From assembly GCF_050908995.1 (NCBI RefSeq), contig NC_135128.1:62001-126000 (forward strand): a stretch of 64,000 nucleotides of DNA, given 5' to 3'. Of the stretch, positions 33,299 to 44,907 are shown piece by piece (within the stretch, counting starts at the first letter, position 1; every line of letters starts with the position of its first letter). The notes beneath the pieces were generated by a model. That model was not told the origin of the DNA and made no database searches. It saw nothing but the letters and a program-made list of their open reading frames with translations. The position numbers were made by a program, and so were the translations under genes. The DNA is from Andrena cerasifolii. Taxonomy: Eukaryota; Arthropoda; Insecta; Hymenoptera; Andrenidae.

Positions 33299-34319
33299 TC
33301 GTTTACCTACATTCGTTATTTCTGTAAAATAAAATATCAAAAATATGGTGAAAAAGCAATTTAATTAGTTTTTAATGTATTCTCCACACATTTTGTAAAT
33401 ATTTATATTGCTTTTACATATTAAATACATATGTAAACTGTATTGCGTAATAATAGATGTACATACGTTTATCTATTATTAGTATTTTGTGTGCAAATAT
33501 TCACATATTTTACATTACACACATTATCCAAGAGGAACTGTGCAGCATATTCGGCACGTTGCAAAAAAACATTCTATAGCACTATGTATTTGTAGTTTAT
33601 GAAAATTGTTCATAATATAATGTTCACATTCGTACCATTTTTGCATTTGCATTATTATCAGTGTACAAGTTAAATAACTTTTATTAGATCAGAAGTCAAA
33701 AATTGAAACGAATCCATTGCTGACAATAAGAGCGTGGCCACGTTGAGTGTGGTACTACGTTTTTCGTAGCGTCTCTTGGTAGGCAAGAGTGGGGTCAAAT
33801 ATTTTCTTTACCGGTATACGCTAGGGTAGTCCTTAGCTATACGGGTCAATATTTTTTTGAGATTTTTTTGTCACATCCTTAAATTATGACACTTGGTGAG
33901 AAAATGATGTGTACAAAATTTCAAAGTGATTGGACAAATGGAACCCGTGCCGCATTTGAGTTGAATTTTGAAGTTTTAGTGACTTCTTGTAAATTTCGAA
34001 CATAATTGTATTCGTCTATTTTGGAACACTCGGTGAATATTTTTTAATAAAAGTACAATTTTTTAGGTGCATAAGGGTATCGTTTGTGTGTGACTTCAAA
34101 CGGTATACTCAAAATCTTTTAATTGTATCATTCAAATGATTGTATAACGTTGCGTTTGAGCCATTGTGCGCGACTACTCAAGTACAGATTATAATATTAT
34201 CTATGTGTAAAAATGTGATTATTTGTTATTTGCTAATAATCATATAAGTAACTAGTAATCAAAAAATATAAATATTTGCATGGGTTATGAACAAAAGGTA
34301 ATTTACCAAAGGCCAGTCC
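33299..34319. other. AT-rich region with one arm of a distant inverted repeat
   Basis: 33892-34018 matches the reverse complement of 45172-45300 at roughly 80% identity. The block AAAGTGATTGGACA, then GAACCCGTGCCGCATTT, is common to both. Nothing else is recognised. Confidence 0.5.
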
Positions 34320-35442
34320 TCACCGATTTCGATGACCTTCGAATATGTTGTCGGGGCCATAATTCCGAACAACTTTTTCCTATACATGGTAAGCCCTAAA
34401 TGCCCATCGATATCTCTTACGTTAGATTTTGTCTCGTAGAAGTTACGATGTCTTTACTTTTGTATAGCATGTTCCGAAATGAAGAAGATACAGGGGGTAT
34501 GTGATCACCGCTCGGAATGTATATGCAGGATGAATTTGGAATTTGTGGAAAAAGTTGTCTAGATGTAGATTTTTGAGTGATAAGTTCTCTACCTCCCTCC
34601 TTAGAAGTTTGATCAACTGTTGGGTCTGGAAAAGGTGTCGAAACTGCTATAGGATTCGAATCTACCGTCGGAGTAGGTAATATTGAATGGTACCTACGCT
34701 TATTCACGATCGTATTATCTGGTATTCCTGTCATAGTTGTTGTTTCTAATTCTGATTCTTCTGGGATATTTTCCAATTGAGTCTCAACTCTTATGTTAGG
34801 AATTAGATTTTCTTTTGAGGAATCCCTAGCTTGTTGTAACAATTTTTCTATTCGTCTATTTAATTCCTCGTCCCCAGTGTCGTCATCATATGGATCTAAA
34901 TCTTGTAATATTTCCTGTCTATATTCGTCTAAAGTGTCGCCCTCAGAAAGAGCATCCAATAAAACAACTTCCTTCTCAAGTTCCTGTAATTTAGCGCTTT
35001 TATCCTGTAATGATTTTTCAAATATACCGAAAGACTCTTGTAGCTCTTCTAAATCTATAAATGTGGACTCCTGTTTGTCCTGATTTTCACTATCACTGTA
35101 GCGAACTTCGGATAAATTAATGGCAATAACTCTATCTACTTCGGATTCGCTCCCCTACTTCCGCAATTCCGCACCAGCCACTGCACCCTGCTCCTCTGGA
35201 ATTTTAGGATTCTCTACCATCTGTTCAGGATGAAACCCCAGATTCGGCAGCGTACTCCTACGTTGACGAAATACTGGCGGATCTGACTGTTCGTCATCGG
35301 AATCGTCACTCTCCGCAAGAGAAAGCTCTTTCGATCTACCTAATTCCTGTGTTTCAGACAACGGTAATGATTTTGATGATTCCGGAACTTCAGTAGCTTG
35401 AATCTTTGCTTGCGTTCTAGTTGTTATTGCACTGGCATCCAA
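34320..35442 (-). pseudogene. RNase H-integrase linker and integrase start, gypsy element 2
   Basis: Two Ser/Glu/Asp-rich frames (35442-35155 and 34959-34417) follow RNase H and have the acidic, low-complexity look of the linker between RNase H and integrase. Just after them the minus strand reads a segment with GHLGL, reminiscent of the start of the integrase HHCC domain, before similarity is lost. The catalytic integrase core is absent. I do not recognise the linker frames as domains; a separate accessory protein cannot be excluded. Confidence 0.4.
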
Positions 35443-35517
35443 GGGTACAGGTAGTTTTGTTTTGACTCTTGAACCTACTGGTTTTCCTGTTTTTGATGGT
35501 TTATTTATTGGTAGTAA

Positions 35518-36465
35518 TTAATTGAGTACTAGTTCCGAATTCGCGTCATCAGAGGAATCCGATAAACTGAAGTCATCAGACAAACGTAGTTCATTTACTA
35601 TGACGGGATCCCTTGACAAAGCATCAGCGTTTATGTGTAATTTTCCTGCCTTATGAATAAATTGGTACTCATAATCTTGCAATTTTAGTCGCCAGCGGAT
35701 CAATCTTTGCTCTGGATCTTTTATTGAGTTAATCCATCGTAGCGATTTATGATCACTGACTAGGGTAAATTTCGGCCGTATAAATATGGTCGAAGTGTAA
35801 AATTGCATAAAGGACTGCTAAACATTCTTTTTCTGTAGTGACTTAATTTTGCTCTGATTTAGTTAAAATCCTAGAAAGGTATGCAATTCTTGACTGAGTA
35901 CAGCGCCTATAGCACAGTCTGACACATCTGTAGTTAAAGTGAATTGACTATTGAAATTTGGGTACTGAAGTATGGGACTTTTACAAAGTGCTTTTCGTAA
36001 TTCCAGAAATCCTTTCTTTTGCTCATTTCTCCAAATGAAATTAGAATTTTTCTTCGGCAAGTCTGACAACGGTTTAGCTTTTTCTGCGAAGATTTTGATA
36101 AAGCGTCTATAATATCCTGTTAGACCTAAAAATTGTCTAATGTTTTTCTCATTTTTCGGACGAGGGAAATTCTTTACTGCACTAATCTTTTTGGGATCCG
36201 GTTTTATTCCTGCCCCACTAATAACATGTCCTAGATAAGTAACTTCTATTTTGAGGAACTCGCACTTATCTCGTTGTAAATTTAATTTAGTATCGGCCAA
36301 ACGCGTAAATAAAAGAAGAATTTTCTTTTCATGTTCTTCTACATTTTTGGCATAAACCTCGATATTATCTAAATAAACGAAAACTTCTATGCCCTGTAAC
36401 CCGCGTAAAACTTGATCCATTAATCTGTAAAAAGTCGCTGGAATATTTTTGAGAACTTCCGGCAT
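35518..36465 (-). pseudogene. RT C-terminal half and RNase H, gypsy element 2
   Basis: From the mariner border leftward: PATFYRLMDQVLRGLQG, then FVYLDNIEVYA, in which the catalytic motif YLDD reads YLDN, then the thumb region GYYRRFIK. A frameshift or short gap at about 35810-35865 leads to RNase H (FTLVSDHKSLRWI, GKLHINADALSRD). YLDD to YLDN would kill polymerase activity. The 5' half of RT lies beyond the inserted mariner at 40298-40735. Confidence 0.85.
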
Positions 36466-36474
36466 TTGGATATA

Positions 36475-39400
36475 CGGGGTGTCCCAAAAATGTCGGAGTT
36501 TCTCGAAAGGGGTGACTCAGGGGGTGATTTGAAACAACTTTTTCCTTAGTGAAAATATTGTTCAAAGCTTCGTTAACGAGATATTAACAAAAACCCCCGA
36601 CCAATCAGAGAGTGCACATTCCGTCCGAGCTCCCGTTGTAGCGTTGGCTACTCGATAGGCGGCTGCGCTTGTACTACGAAGGTACGAACAAGCAAGTCGG
36701 CATGCATCGAAGGAAACCGCGTTACACAGTTTTTTTTTTTAAAGTAGAATCATAAATAATAATTGTTTGAAGTGAGAGGACAAGAAAAACGTAAATTTCG
36801 TTTTCAAATAAAGCATAAACGCAAAGGTAATATAACAGAAAATGTACAAGTGATCGTAATTCGTTATTGAGGTAAAAATCCGTAGTTTAATTACGGCCAA
36901 CATAACTAAATTTAAAGTATAATATTAGGTGTATGAATAAACTCTTTCCGATTGGATTTACATAATCAGTATAAAGCAACCGAATTTCTATCGCAGTAAT
37001 ATTCGTAAGCTACCAGAAAAATGGCAAAAGGTAATTAACAATAATGGAAATTATTTTGAGGGTTGAGTTGTTTTCATACTTTCTAAATCAAACTGTTATT
37101 AAACCCTAAAATCGAACAGAATGTATTTCTACACATAATAATCACTAATAAATTAAATAACACTCACCCCTTCGGGCATGCCTTTCCTTCCTTTTCGGAA
37201 ACCTGTGTCACTAAGTAGGTCACTGTGCCGATCCTGGTCATCGGTGGACGAAAAGACTTATGGTAGGGTTGCGCCCATTGCTCAGCTGATCGCAGGTATA
37301 CGAGACCACCCGAAGGTAAGGATCGCAACATCATGTGCGCCCGGGTTAATGTACTGAATATTCCCTTCACTGCACGGCCACTAACACTGATCACTTAATT
37401 TACTTTTCATGGAACGTGTTGTTCCTATGTTATAAAATTGGTAACCCCGAAAGGAGCCGATTACTGTTAGTTGAGCAGTTGCTCGATGTGACCACCCTCA
37501 GCGTGTATGCACGCCTTGTGGCATCATTGACTCCGTTGAGAATAATCTTGACACCAAACGCCGAATCGTAACCTCGCTGGGGGTTTGGATGTGCGCGTAA
37601 CCCCTGCAAACGCCTGCACAGTAGCACTTGTGTTCCCGTTGTTCCCGGCGTATACCCAGAACATCGCGTAATATTATTGAGCGGAGAACATTTCTGGGAC
37701 GAGATTACTAGCTGACTGACAGGATTTTTTCCACGCAACTTCCTCTACCGCCAAGTAGTTTCTCTGGTTCCATTATGAGTTAACTCCCACCAGAACAAGA
37801 GGCTTTAGGTAAAAAGAAGCCAGCACATTTTCGAAACACACGTGCTTTGCAGATGTGCAACGAACGACCCATCCTACACTTTCACAAAAGCCCGCGCTCC
37901 GTCCTTTTACTGCCAATGTACCCGTTGTTTCGAGATAGACAGCAGACACCACGTGTTTCGGTTCGAAAGGGCCCGAAGAGAAGAGAAACAGAAAGTGTTC
38001 GAGTTGCTATAAAGAAGAAAAGGCATACCATTCTTGTTTCCGTTTTCCAATACCCTGAGTTCACGTCAGCTACGGGGCGGAACCAGCTAAGCCATAAATT
38101 ACTCAAAAGAAATCGTTCTTTACCGCCGACTCGCAGGACAATACGGTAATAAACCGCGACCCTGGAGAAATGCTTTGTCCGACCAGCCTGATTAATTTTT
38201 GGGAACTAGCAATTAAAAAGTAATATCCAACATCAATACGCCTCGCGGAGAGATACAGGAAGAAAGGGGGTAACTCGTTTCCTGCGCGCAGTCCCGCTTG
38301 CTTCGTGATTCCTTCAAATTAAAGACAGATCCCTTATCTCTCGAGTATAAGCACGCGTAGAATTACAAAACAAAAGCACGCGTTGACGTATTCCGTGCGA
38401 GAAATGGTGGGCATGAATTCCGATTGGTCGTAACCTAACCAATATGCCCTGCACCCCTCCCAAACGGCCACTGTTTTGAAGAGGCCGTCTTCACAGACAT
38501 GTCTCCTGCTCAAGGCCCACCAGTATAAACACGCGCTTAAATTTCAAAACAAAAGCATGGGTCGACGTATTCCGTGCGAGAGAAGGTGGGCTTCGGGGAG
38601 GAGATATTGCTGTGAAGAGGGCCTCTTCAAGACAGTGGCCGCTTCAGAGGGATGCAGGGCAGATTGGTTAGATTAGAACCAATCGAGGCGGACCTCGTAG
38701 CTGACGTGAACTCAGGGTATTGGAAAACGGAAACAGGAATGGTATGCCTTTTCTTGTTTATAGCAAGTCGAAGACTTTCTGTTTCTCTTGTCTTCGGGCC
38801 CTTTCGAACCGAAACACGTGGTGTCTTCTGTCTATCTCGAAGCAACGGGTACATTGGCAGTGAAAGGACGGAGCGCGGACTTATGTGAAAGTGTAGGATG
38901 GGTCGTTCGTTGCACTTCTGCAAAGCACGTGTGTTTCGAAAATGTGCTGGCTTCTTTGTACCTAAAGCCTCTTGTTCTGGTGGGAGTTAACTCATAATGG
39001 AACCAGAAAAACTACTTGGCGGTAGAGGAAGTTGCATGGAAAAAATCCTGTCAGTCAGCTAGCAGTCTCGTCCCAGAAATGTTCACCGCTCAATAATATT
39101 ACGCGATGTTCTGGGTATAAGCCGGGAACAACGGGAAAACAAGTGCTACTGTGCGAGCGTTTGCACGGGAATACCCGCAATACAAACCCCCAGCGAGGGT
39201 ACGATTCGGCGTTTGGCGTCAAGATTATTCTCAACGGAGTCAATGATGCCGCAAGGCGTGCATAGACGCTGAGGGTGGTCACATCGAGCAACTGCTCAAC
39301 TAACAGTAATCGGCTCCTTTCGGGGTTACCAATTTTATAACATAGGAACAACACGTTCCATGAAAAGTAAATTAAGTGATCAGTGTTAGTGGCCGTGCAG

Positions 39401-40295
39401 TGAAGGGAATATTCAGTACATTAACCCGGGCGCACATGATGTTGCGATCCTTACCTTCGGGTGGTCTCGTATACCTGCGATCAGCTGAGCAATGGGCGCA
39501 ACCCTACCATAAGTCTTTTCGTCCACCGATGACCAGGATCGGCACAGTGACCTACTTAGTGACACAGGTTTCCGAAAAGGAAGGAAAGGCATGCCCGAAG
39601 GGGTGAGTGTTATTTAATTTATTAGTGATTATTATGTGTAGAAATACATTCTGTTCGATTTTAGGGTTTAATAACAGTTTGATTTAGAAAGTATGAAAAC
39701 AACTCAACCCTCAAAATAATTTCCATTATTGTTAATTACCTTTTGCCATTTTTCTGGTAGCTTACGAATATTACTGCGATAGAAATTCGGTTGCTTTATA
39801 CTGATTATGTAAATCCAATCGGAAAGAGTTTATTCATACACCTAATATTATACTTTAAATTTAGTTATGTTGGCCGTAATTAAACTACGGATTTTTACCT
39901 CAATAACGAATTACGATCACTTGTACATTTTCTGTTATATTACCTTTGCGTTTATGCTTTATTTGAAAACGAAATTTACGTTTTTCTTGTCCTCTCACTT
40001 CAAACAATTATTATTTATGATTCTACTTTAAAAAAAAAAACTGTGTAACGCGGTTTCCTTCGATGCATGCCGACTTGCTTGTTCGTACCTTCGTAGTACA
40101 AGCGCAGCCGCCTACCCCATAGCCAATGCTACAGCTGGAGCTCGGGCGGAAGGCGCGCGCTCTGATTGGTCGGGGTTTTTTGTTAATATCTCGTTAACGA
40201 AGCTTTGGACAATATTTTAGCTAAGGAAAAAGTTGTTTCAAATCACCCCCTGAGTCACCCCTTTCGAGGAACTCCGACATTTTTGAGACACCCTG
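36475..40295. mobile_element. Palindromic mariner 2, internally deleted in both arms
   Basis: Ends CGGGGTGTCCC (left, one mutation) and its CAGGG partner (right), flanked by TA (36473-36474, 40296-40297). Every mirrored feature sums to 76770 (36475+40295, 37164+39606), so the outer arms show no net indel. Both arms carry the same deletion, joining the N-terminal transposase exon to the post-stop region near 37515 and its mirror near 39255. The centre at 38414-38690 contains the loop of palindrome 1 in inverted duplicate. Inserted in the RT of gypsy element 2. Confidence 0.92.
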
Positions 40296-40297
40296 TA

Positions 40298-40735
40298 TTC
40301 ATAATGACCATTTGGGTTCGTGAAGGCTGTTTTTTGTCTATCTTTGGGATCCATCTCAATTTGTTGAAATCCGCTTGGTAAGTCAAATGTTGAGGAATAA
40401 CGGGCTTCACCCAAGTGATCCAGTACATCGGTAATGTTTGATAACGGATATGCATCGTCGATGGTTTTTTCGTTAATGTCACGGAAGTCTATGACCATTC
40501 TCCATCTCAGATTGCCTTTAGAATCGGGTTTTTTAGGAACAATCCAAATGGGCGAATTGTACGGCGAATTTGATGGTGCTATTATTCCATTATTTAATTT
40601 ATTACGGATCTGTTTCTCTATTTTATCTTTATGAACCGGAGGGAAACGGTACTGTCGCGTATTTACAGGAACATCATCTACTTTAGGGATTCTAGGTTTA
40701 ATGTAGGATGTACATGGTAAATTATCACAAGGCAA
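40298..40735 (-). pseudogene. RT N-terminal half, gypsy element 2
   Basis: Encodes WIVPKKPDSKGNLRWRMVID and TFDLPSGFQQIEMDP, the fingers and first catalytic Asp region of Ty3/gypsy RT. It runs into the right end of the palindromic mariner; the RT continues beyond its left end at 36465. The flanking coding sequence joins cleanly at the TA target. Confidence 0.88.
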
Positions 40736-41247
40736 GTGAAATCGTTCCGGATTTCCCGTTCTTCTTCGTTCAAATGATCAAGACGCAATCTTTTAATGAT
40801 TTCTGGAACTCTGTCTTCCGCGATTGGCGAGGTTTCATCTTCCGTATCAGAATCGAAATTATGTTGTTCTTCGGAAAAATTATGATACACGAATGGTACT
40901 AATTCTTGTGGCGGAATTTCAACGTCGACATTCTTATCCGTCGTATTAACGGCAAAGACGTGTCATGCACCTCGGTCATTTACAGACACGACAGCTTTGC
41001 CGATGTACAGGCCATCTATAGTATCGATTTTTGGTAAATATCCTTCTTTTAAATCATGATTCATAACAGCAATGGCAACCGCTTGTCTAGTACGTGCTTT
41101 CAAATACAAAAGTCGGTGTCCTATCCTACGAGGTATTGGATCATGGTCAATAAATGGTATAGGTTTAATTGGATCGCTTCGTGTTACCAATGTATTTGAG
41201 CAAAGGAGATTTCAGCCTGTTCTTGTGATAGATACTCTCTACCTAAC
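40736..41247 (-). pseudogene. Protease-RT connecting region, gypsy element 2
   Basis: Frames 41190-40963 (VTRSDPIKPIPFIDHDPIP...) and 40890-40736 (acidic, EEREI) connect protease to RT, with a frameshift near 40735. This is the poorly conserved linker seen in gypsy Pol proteins. Confidence 0.55.
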
Positions 41248-41251
41248 ATAC

Positions 41252-41514
41252 TGTTGCGCCGGGGCGTTTTCACCGCAGGCCACCCCGACGCAAAGGAGTA
41301 GAATAATAGACACGGACGCACACACGACTGAACTATATTGTTACACAGACCAATAGTTTACAAAGGTGCGACCCGTACGTCCGAACGCAATGGCGTTCGG
41401 TACAAGATCTCTTTCTCGTCGGCCTCTCCGATCTTGAAGGGGGCCGACCTTCTTCTATCTTCAGCTGCGAGCACCAGCAGGCTATGCACGGGCCTATACC
41501 CGGTGCTCGCAACA
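41252..41514. mobile_element. Small solo LTR, copy 2 (263 bp)
   Basis: Starts TGTTGCGCCGGGG, ends CTCGCAACA, with target duplication ATAC (41248-41251, 41515-41518). It interrupts gypsy element 2. Same family as 32089-32360. Confidence 0.9.
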
Positions 41515-41518
41515 ATAC

Positions 41519-41788
41519 CATCGCAGCGCATACAAATGAAGATCTTACGACATGAAATTTTACGGGTTTGCCTAATAAAGTAATTATTGTGGTACCTAAA
41601 GTCTCTGTCGTATCCGGAGTTATTCCCGAGATAGCAACTGATTCATGAAGCGCGACTGAAACATTGTCGTCCAAGGCATTTAATTTAATTATCTTTATAT
41701 CCGCGCCTGTATCTACAAAGAAATATGCACAACCCATATTCAACTCCTTACCTATCATTTTCACTAGTGGTGATTCGGATTTTTTCAC
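41519..41788 (-). pseudogene. Aspartic protease, gypsy element 2
   Basis: The retropepsin motif VDTGADIKII is intact, followed by the glycine-containing flap region (ISGITPDTTETLGT). The frame is cut by the solo LTR at 41514. Confidence 0.85.
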
Positions 41789-41869
41789 TGTTGCAATTTT
41801 TCTTGGTTGGCTAGGAATTTTAATGTTGCATGACGCTCTTTTTCCGAATGACTCGACGTCGCGTCCGTG

Positions 41870-42062
41870 TTGATTGAAAAGTATATAAAAATATTTATTC
41901 AGTCGTAGCTTACATAGCTCACACTCTCGTGGACGAAAAAGAACAGAACAGGATTACTTGAAGTCAGCGTAGTGAACGCAAAAAAAAAACAAAAGACGGT
42001 ACAGACGCCGTCTTTGTCCAGTGCATGATTTGGCGCGCTATATGAATTCGCCCGCGTGACAA
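41870..42062. other. Unassigned ~190-bp segment between gag and protease of gypsy element 2
   Basis: Does not read as gag or protease. It begins TGTTGATTG and ends GCGTGACA, which could be a further small LTR-like insertion, but no target duplication is visible. Confidence 0.25.
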
Positions 42063-42069
42063 TCTCGTA

Positions 42070-43185
42070 TCAGTCCGTCCGCCGGGTCATTTGCGCGTTT
42101 AAATAATCGGTTTTATCTTCAGATTCGGATTTAGTATTTCTATTATATAAAGAAACAGGTCTTGGTGCCGAAGGGCCAGGGGATGGAGATCTTGATCTAT
42201 ACCCCTGCGAATACCCACTTTTTACTGAACGTGGTTGCTCATTACTATTTACATTATAGTGGGGGTAAGGGTAATGATTCGGATATGGCATTGGCGGAAA
42301 AAGTAAGGCTAATAATACGGTTGTGGAGGAAATCCATGTGGATTATAAAAATGATTTCGCGATGGAGGTTTCAAAATTCCTACTGGTGATCCGTTTACGT
42401 CAGGGTTGGGACTCGGTGAACATGTGCGACTCTTCTTAATTTCTAATTGCATGATTTTGATAGCTGGAATTTGAGGGTTGCCGATTAGATTAATCCTGAT
42501 ATTACGGATTCGTTCGGGAATAGCCATTATTTTGATGAAATGATACTTTCTGAGTCTCATTTGAAGGTAAAATTCCGGATTTCATTCGCGTTTCTATACT
42601 TACTACAAATTTTCTCGCATCATCCAAGGTTTTAGGGTCACGCGCATCTACTGAGCGCGCTATTTCATCTGGAAGTCCGCGAAAGTAAGCTTCCAGTCCG
42701 CATTCTTTTAGTGGAAGTAACATTTGTTCTGCATTTTCTCTATAACTATCTTCTATCGCCACTTGAGCTCCGTTAATTAATATGTTTAATCTGTCATAAA
42801 AATCGTTAACTGATTCCTCATTTTTCATACGAATATTTTCTATTTCGTGTTGATAGTAAGGATAATTTTTACCCGGTGCGAATCTACCCTTCAGGTGCTT
42901 AATTAATTCGTTAACTGTATTAAATGTTTTTCCATATGTACTATCACGGGCTGAACCCTTCAATTTTCCTAATACCGATTTTAGAAATGAGCCCTCTAAT
43001 GCTGGAGGCACTAATGTTGCGCTATTTTGTACATCCTGTACAACATCCTTCAGAGGAACGCCCTTCTCGTCAAAGTAAGGAATATTTAAAGTACTATTCT
43101 GGATAGTCAAGCACTCTGCCCTGGAGGCCATCATTGCACTTGCGTCTTGAGCTATCGTTAAATATTTGTAATAGGGACAAAACAC
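42070..43185 (-). pseudogene. gag: Gag, gypsy element 2
   Basis: The main frame (43185-42502) has a capsid-like helical region with KGSARDSTYG, YYQHEIENIRMKNEESVNDF and LPDEIARSVDAR, typical of gypsy Gag. Two later frames (42560-42309, 42291-42070) continue it after frameshifts as a Pro/Ser/Arg-rich tail. No CCHC knuckle is visible, so nucleocapsid function would rest on the basic tail or has been lost. Confidence 0.75.
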
Positions 43186-43299
43186 CGCGTTACCATGCCC
43201 ACACTGATAATTATGTACATTTGTAAAAATGCTCGTAAATTTTATCTGATTTCAATGAATAGGAGCACCCAGGAAATTTTTACGAAAAGAATTCCTGGT

Positions 43300-43317
43300 A
43301 TCCCACCGCTGCCACCA
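43300..43317 (-). promoter_or_regulatory. Candidate primer-binding site, gypsy element 2
   Basis: On the minus strand TGGTGGCAGCGGTGGGA starts 4 nt after the CGTAACA end of LTR B. A TGG start just inside the 5' LTR is what a tRNA 3' CCA end would pair with. I do not assign the tRNA. Confidence 0.55.
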
Positions 43318-43661
43318 GATCTGTTACGTGCCGCAGCTTTTGGTGTTCGAGTAGAACGTTAGACTATCAAAAATTGCTGTATTGAATTTATTTGTTAAGG
43401 AAGCTCGCCACAGTCGTAACAGTCAATTCTTTAAATTTTAAATATCTAGGTACCTTATCAGAAGGATAAGGGATAGATTTTGGGATCACTGGTACTCTAG
43501 TCCCATACGGGTCTTTTCAGTGGAATCAGATAGGTAATTAACTAGTAGAATTTAATGATAAATAAAGTTTTAATGTTGAATAATGGATGGAACCAAAAGA
43601 ACATAACAATGTGAAATATGGAAAAGATCAATCAATCATCTTACAAAACACAGGTACTCAT

Positions 43662-43722
43662 ATAATTGGACAACAACTCCTGACTAGGGGAATCCCACAG
43701 TCGATTGACTGTCAGAAATTAT
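43662..43722 (-). other. Structured RNA motif variant, LTR B copy 1
   Basis: Core GACTGT/ACAGTC hairpin next to GGGATTCCCC, with a 6-bp outer stem ATAATT/AATTAT. The core sequence is almost identical to LTR B copy 2. Confidence 0.45.
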
Positions 43723-44408
43723 GGTTGAATAAGCATTAAATATGACAGTGTCAAATAAAGAGTACAGAAAGAGATAAGAGATGCAACTCACCAGACAATC
43801 ACAATAATATATATGTAAATGTGCTTTAAATTTGTTACTTGAATTTGAAAAGTCCTGCGTCGCTGATAAACCTGAATCAGAAAGAGGAATGGACGCGAAG
43901 ACGCACACACTTGATTATAGGATAGAATAGACACGAGTTGAATTATAAAATGAAACTGAAATAATAGTAACTTTAACTGAGCAAATTGAATGATAATTTA
44001 AATTAAATCGTTAATAGAATAACATATTTTGTAAGCAAAGTTTAGTAGAATGAATTGTTTCACGAAGTTGAGTCTTTCACGCAGTTACATAGTAGATCGG
44101 AGAACTCTATCTCTATATCGCTTCGCGGACCCAATGACACACACCTCACGATTTACCGTCACAAACTGTCGCAGCTTCACACTATCGCCAGCAGCCAGAG
44201 TGCCATGGTCGGCCATGCTACCATGGACCCCTCTGCTTAACAAGGCGGTGTGTGTGCGTTCGCGTCTATCTGTCGGACCCTTCACTCAAATATATAATCG
44301 ATAATACGGAACATTCGTTCGCATAGGAGAACATGGTATCCCACATTTCCAAAACCATACAATTTCATACCGCTGAGGGCCTTCCCTCAACATTCATAAA
44401 TTCATAGA

Positions 44409-44460
44409 CACAATTTCAGACTAGGGGAATCCCACAGTCTTTAGACTGTCAGAAATTGTG
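44409..44460 (-). other. Structured RNA motif variant, LTR B copy 2
   Basis: A perfect 9-bp outer stem 44409-44417 with 44452-44460 encloses a 6-bp hairpin (44434-44439 with 44444-44449) and GGG-AAT-CCC (44425-44433). The order outer stem, hairpin, GGG/CCC hairpin matches copies A-E. Confidence 0.55.
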
Positions 44461-44817
44461 TTAGGTATCTAATTTTAACAAAAACAATTCCGAGTTAGTT
44501 AATAATCCGCGACAACCTGCACCGAATGTAGAGTATACAATTCTGTCAATCTTCTAAGAACCAACCCAATCCGCGCATTCCTGATGTACCCGTTACTGAT
44601 TATGTTACAATGTTTAGCGCGACGGTCAGAGGTGTTCTCAACGAGGGTTCTCCCACAATGCTGCAAGGCACTGGGTCTTTTCGAGCGCGACTCTCTGGTG
44701 AGAACGCCGCTGCGTCAGCACCGCCTTATCCTTATCACGGGACGGCAATATGTCAAGGCGACGACGCTCGAAATAAAGGGGTTCTTGTTTTACTAAATTA
44801 TTATTAACTACTAGGCA

Positions 44818-44873
44818 GGAGTATGATCAACAAGGGATTTTCCATAACGCTAGGCGTTGTTGATGCATACTCC
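44818..44873 (-). other. Structured RNA motif variant, LTR B copy 3
   Basis: The outer stem 44818-44831 with 44859-44873 has 14 bp and one bulge. Inside are AACGC/GCGTT (44846-44850 with 44854-44858) and a short GGAAAATCC-like hairpin. Confidence 0.5.
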
Positions 44874-44907
44874 GTCCAAAAAGAAAAGTTTACGTCCGAA
44901 CGTAACA

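Larger units (their letters stand above)
34320..44907 (-). mobile_element. Decayed Ty3/gypsy element 2 (minus), interrupted twice
   Basis: Read right to left: 5' LTR B (43322-44907), primer-binding-like site, gag, protease, RT, RNase H, linker and a stub of integrase at about 34320-34420, where recognisable sequence ends. A palindromic mariner (36475-40295) sits in RT and a small solo LTR (41252-41514) after the protease. Many frameshifts. No 3' LTR was found. Confidence 0.85.
43322..44907 (-). repeat. LTR B (1586 bp), 5' LTR of gypsy element 2, with three structured motifs
   Basis: Ends TGTTACGTGCC and CGAACGTAACA, like solo LTR A and solo LTR C. The inner end is next to a primer-binding-like site and gag. 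The outer boundary at 44907 is inferred from the terminal motif only, because the partner LTR is missing. Three hairpin motifs lie at 43662-43722, 44409-44460 and 44818-44873, all in sense for the element. Confidence 0.6.
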
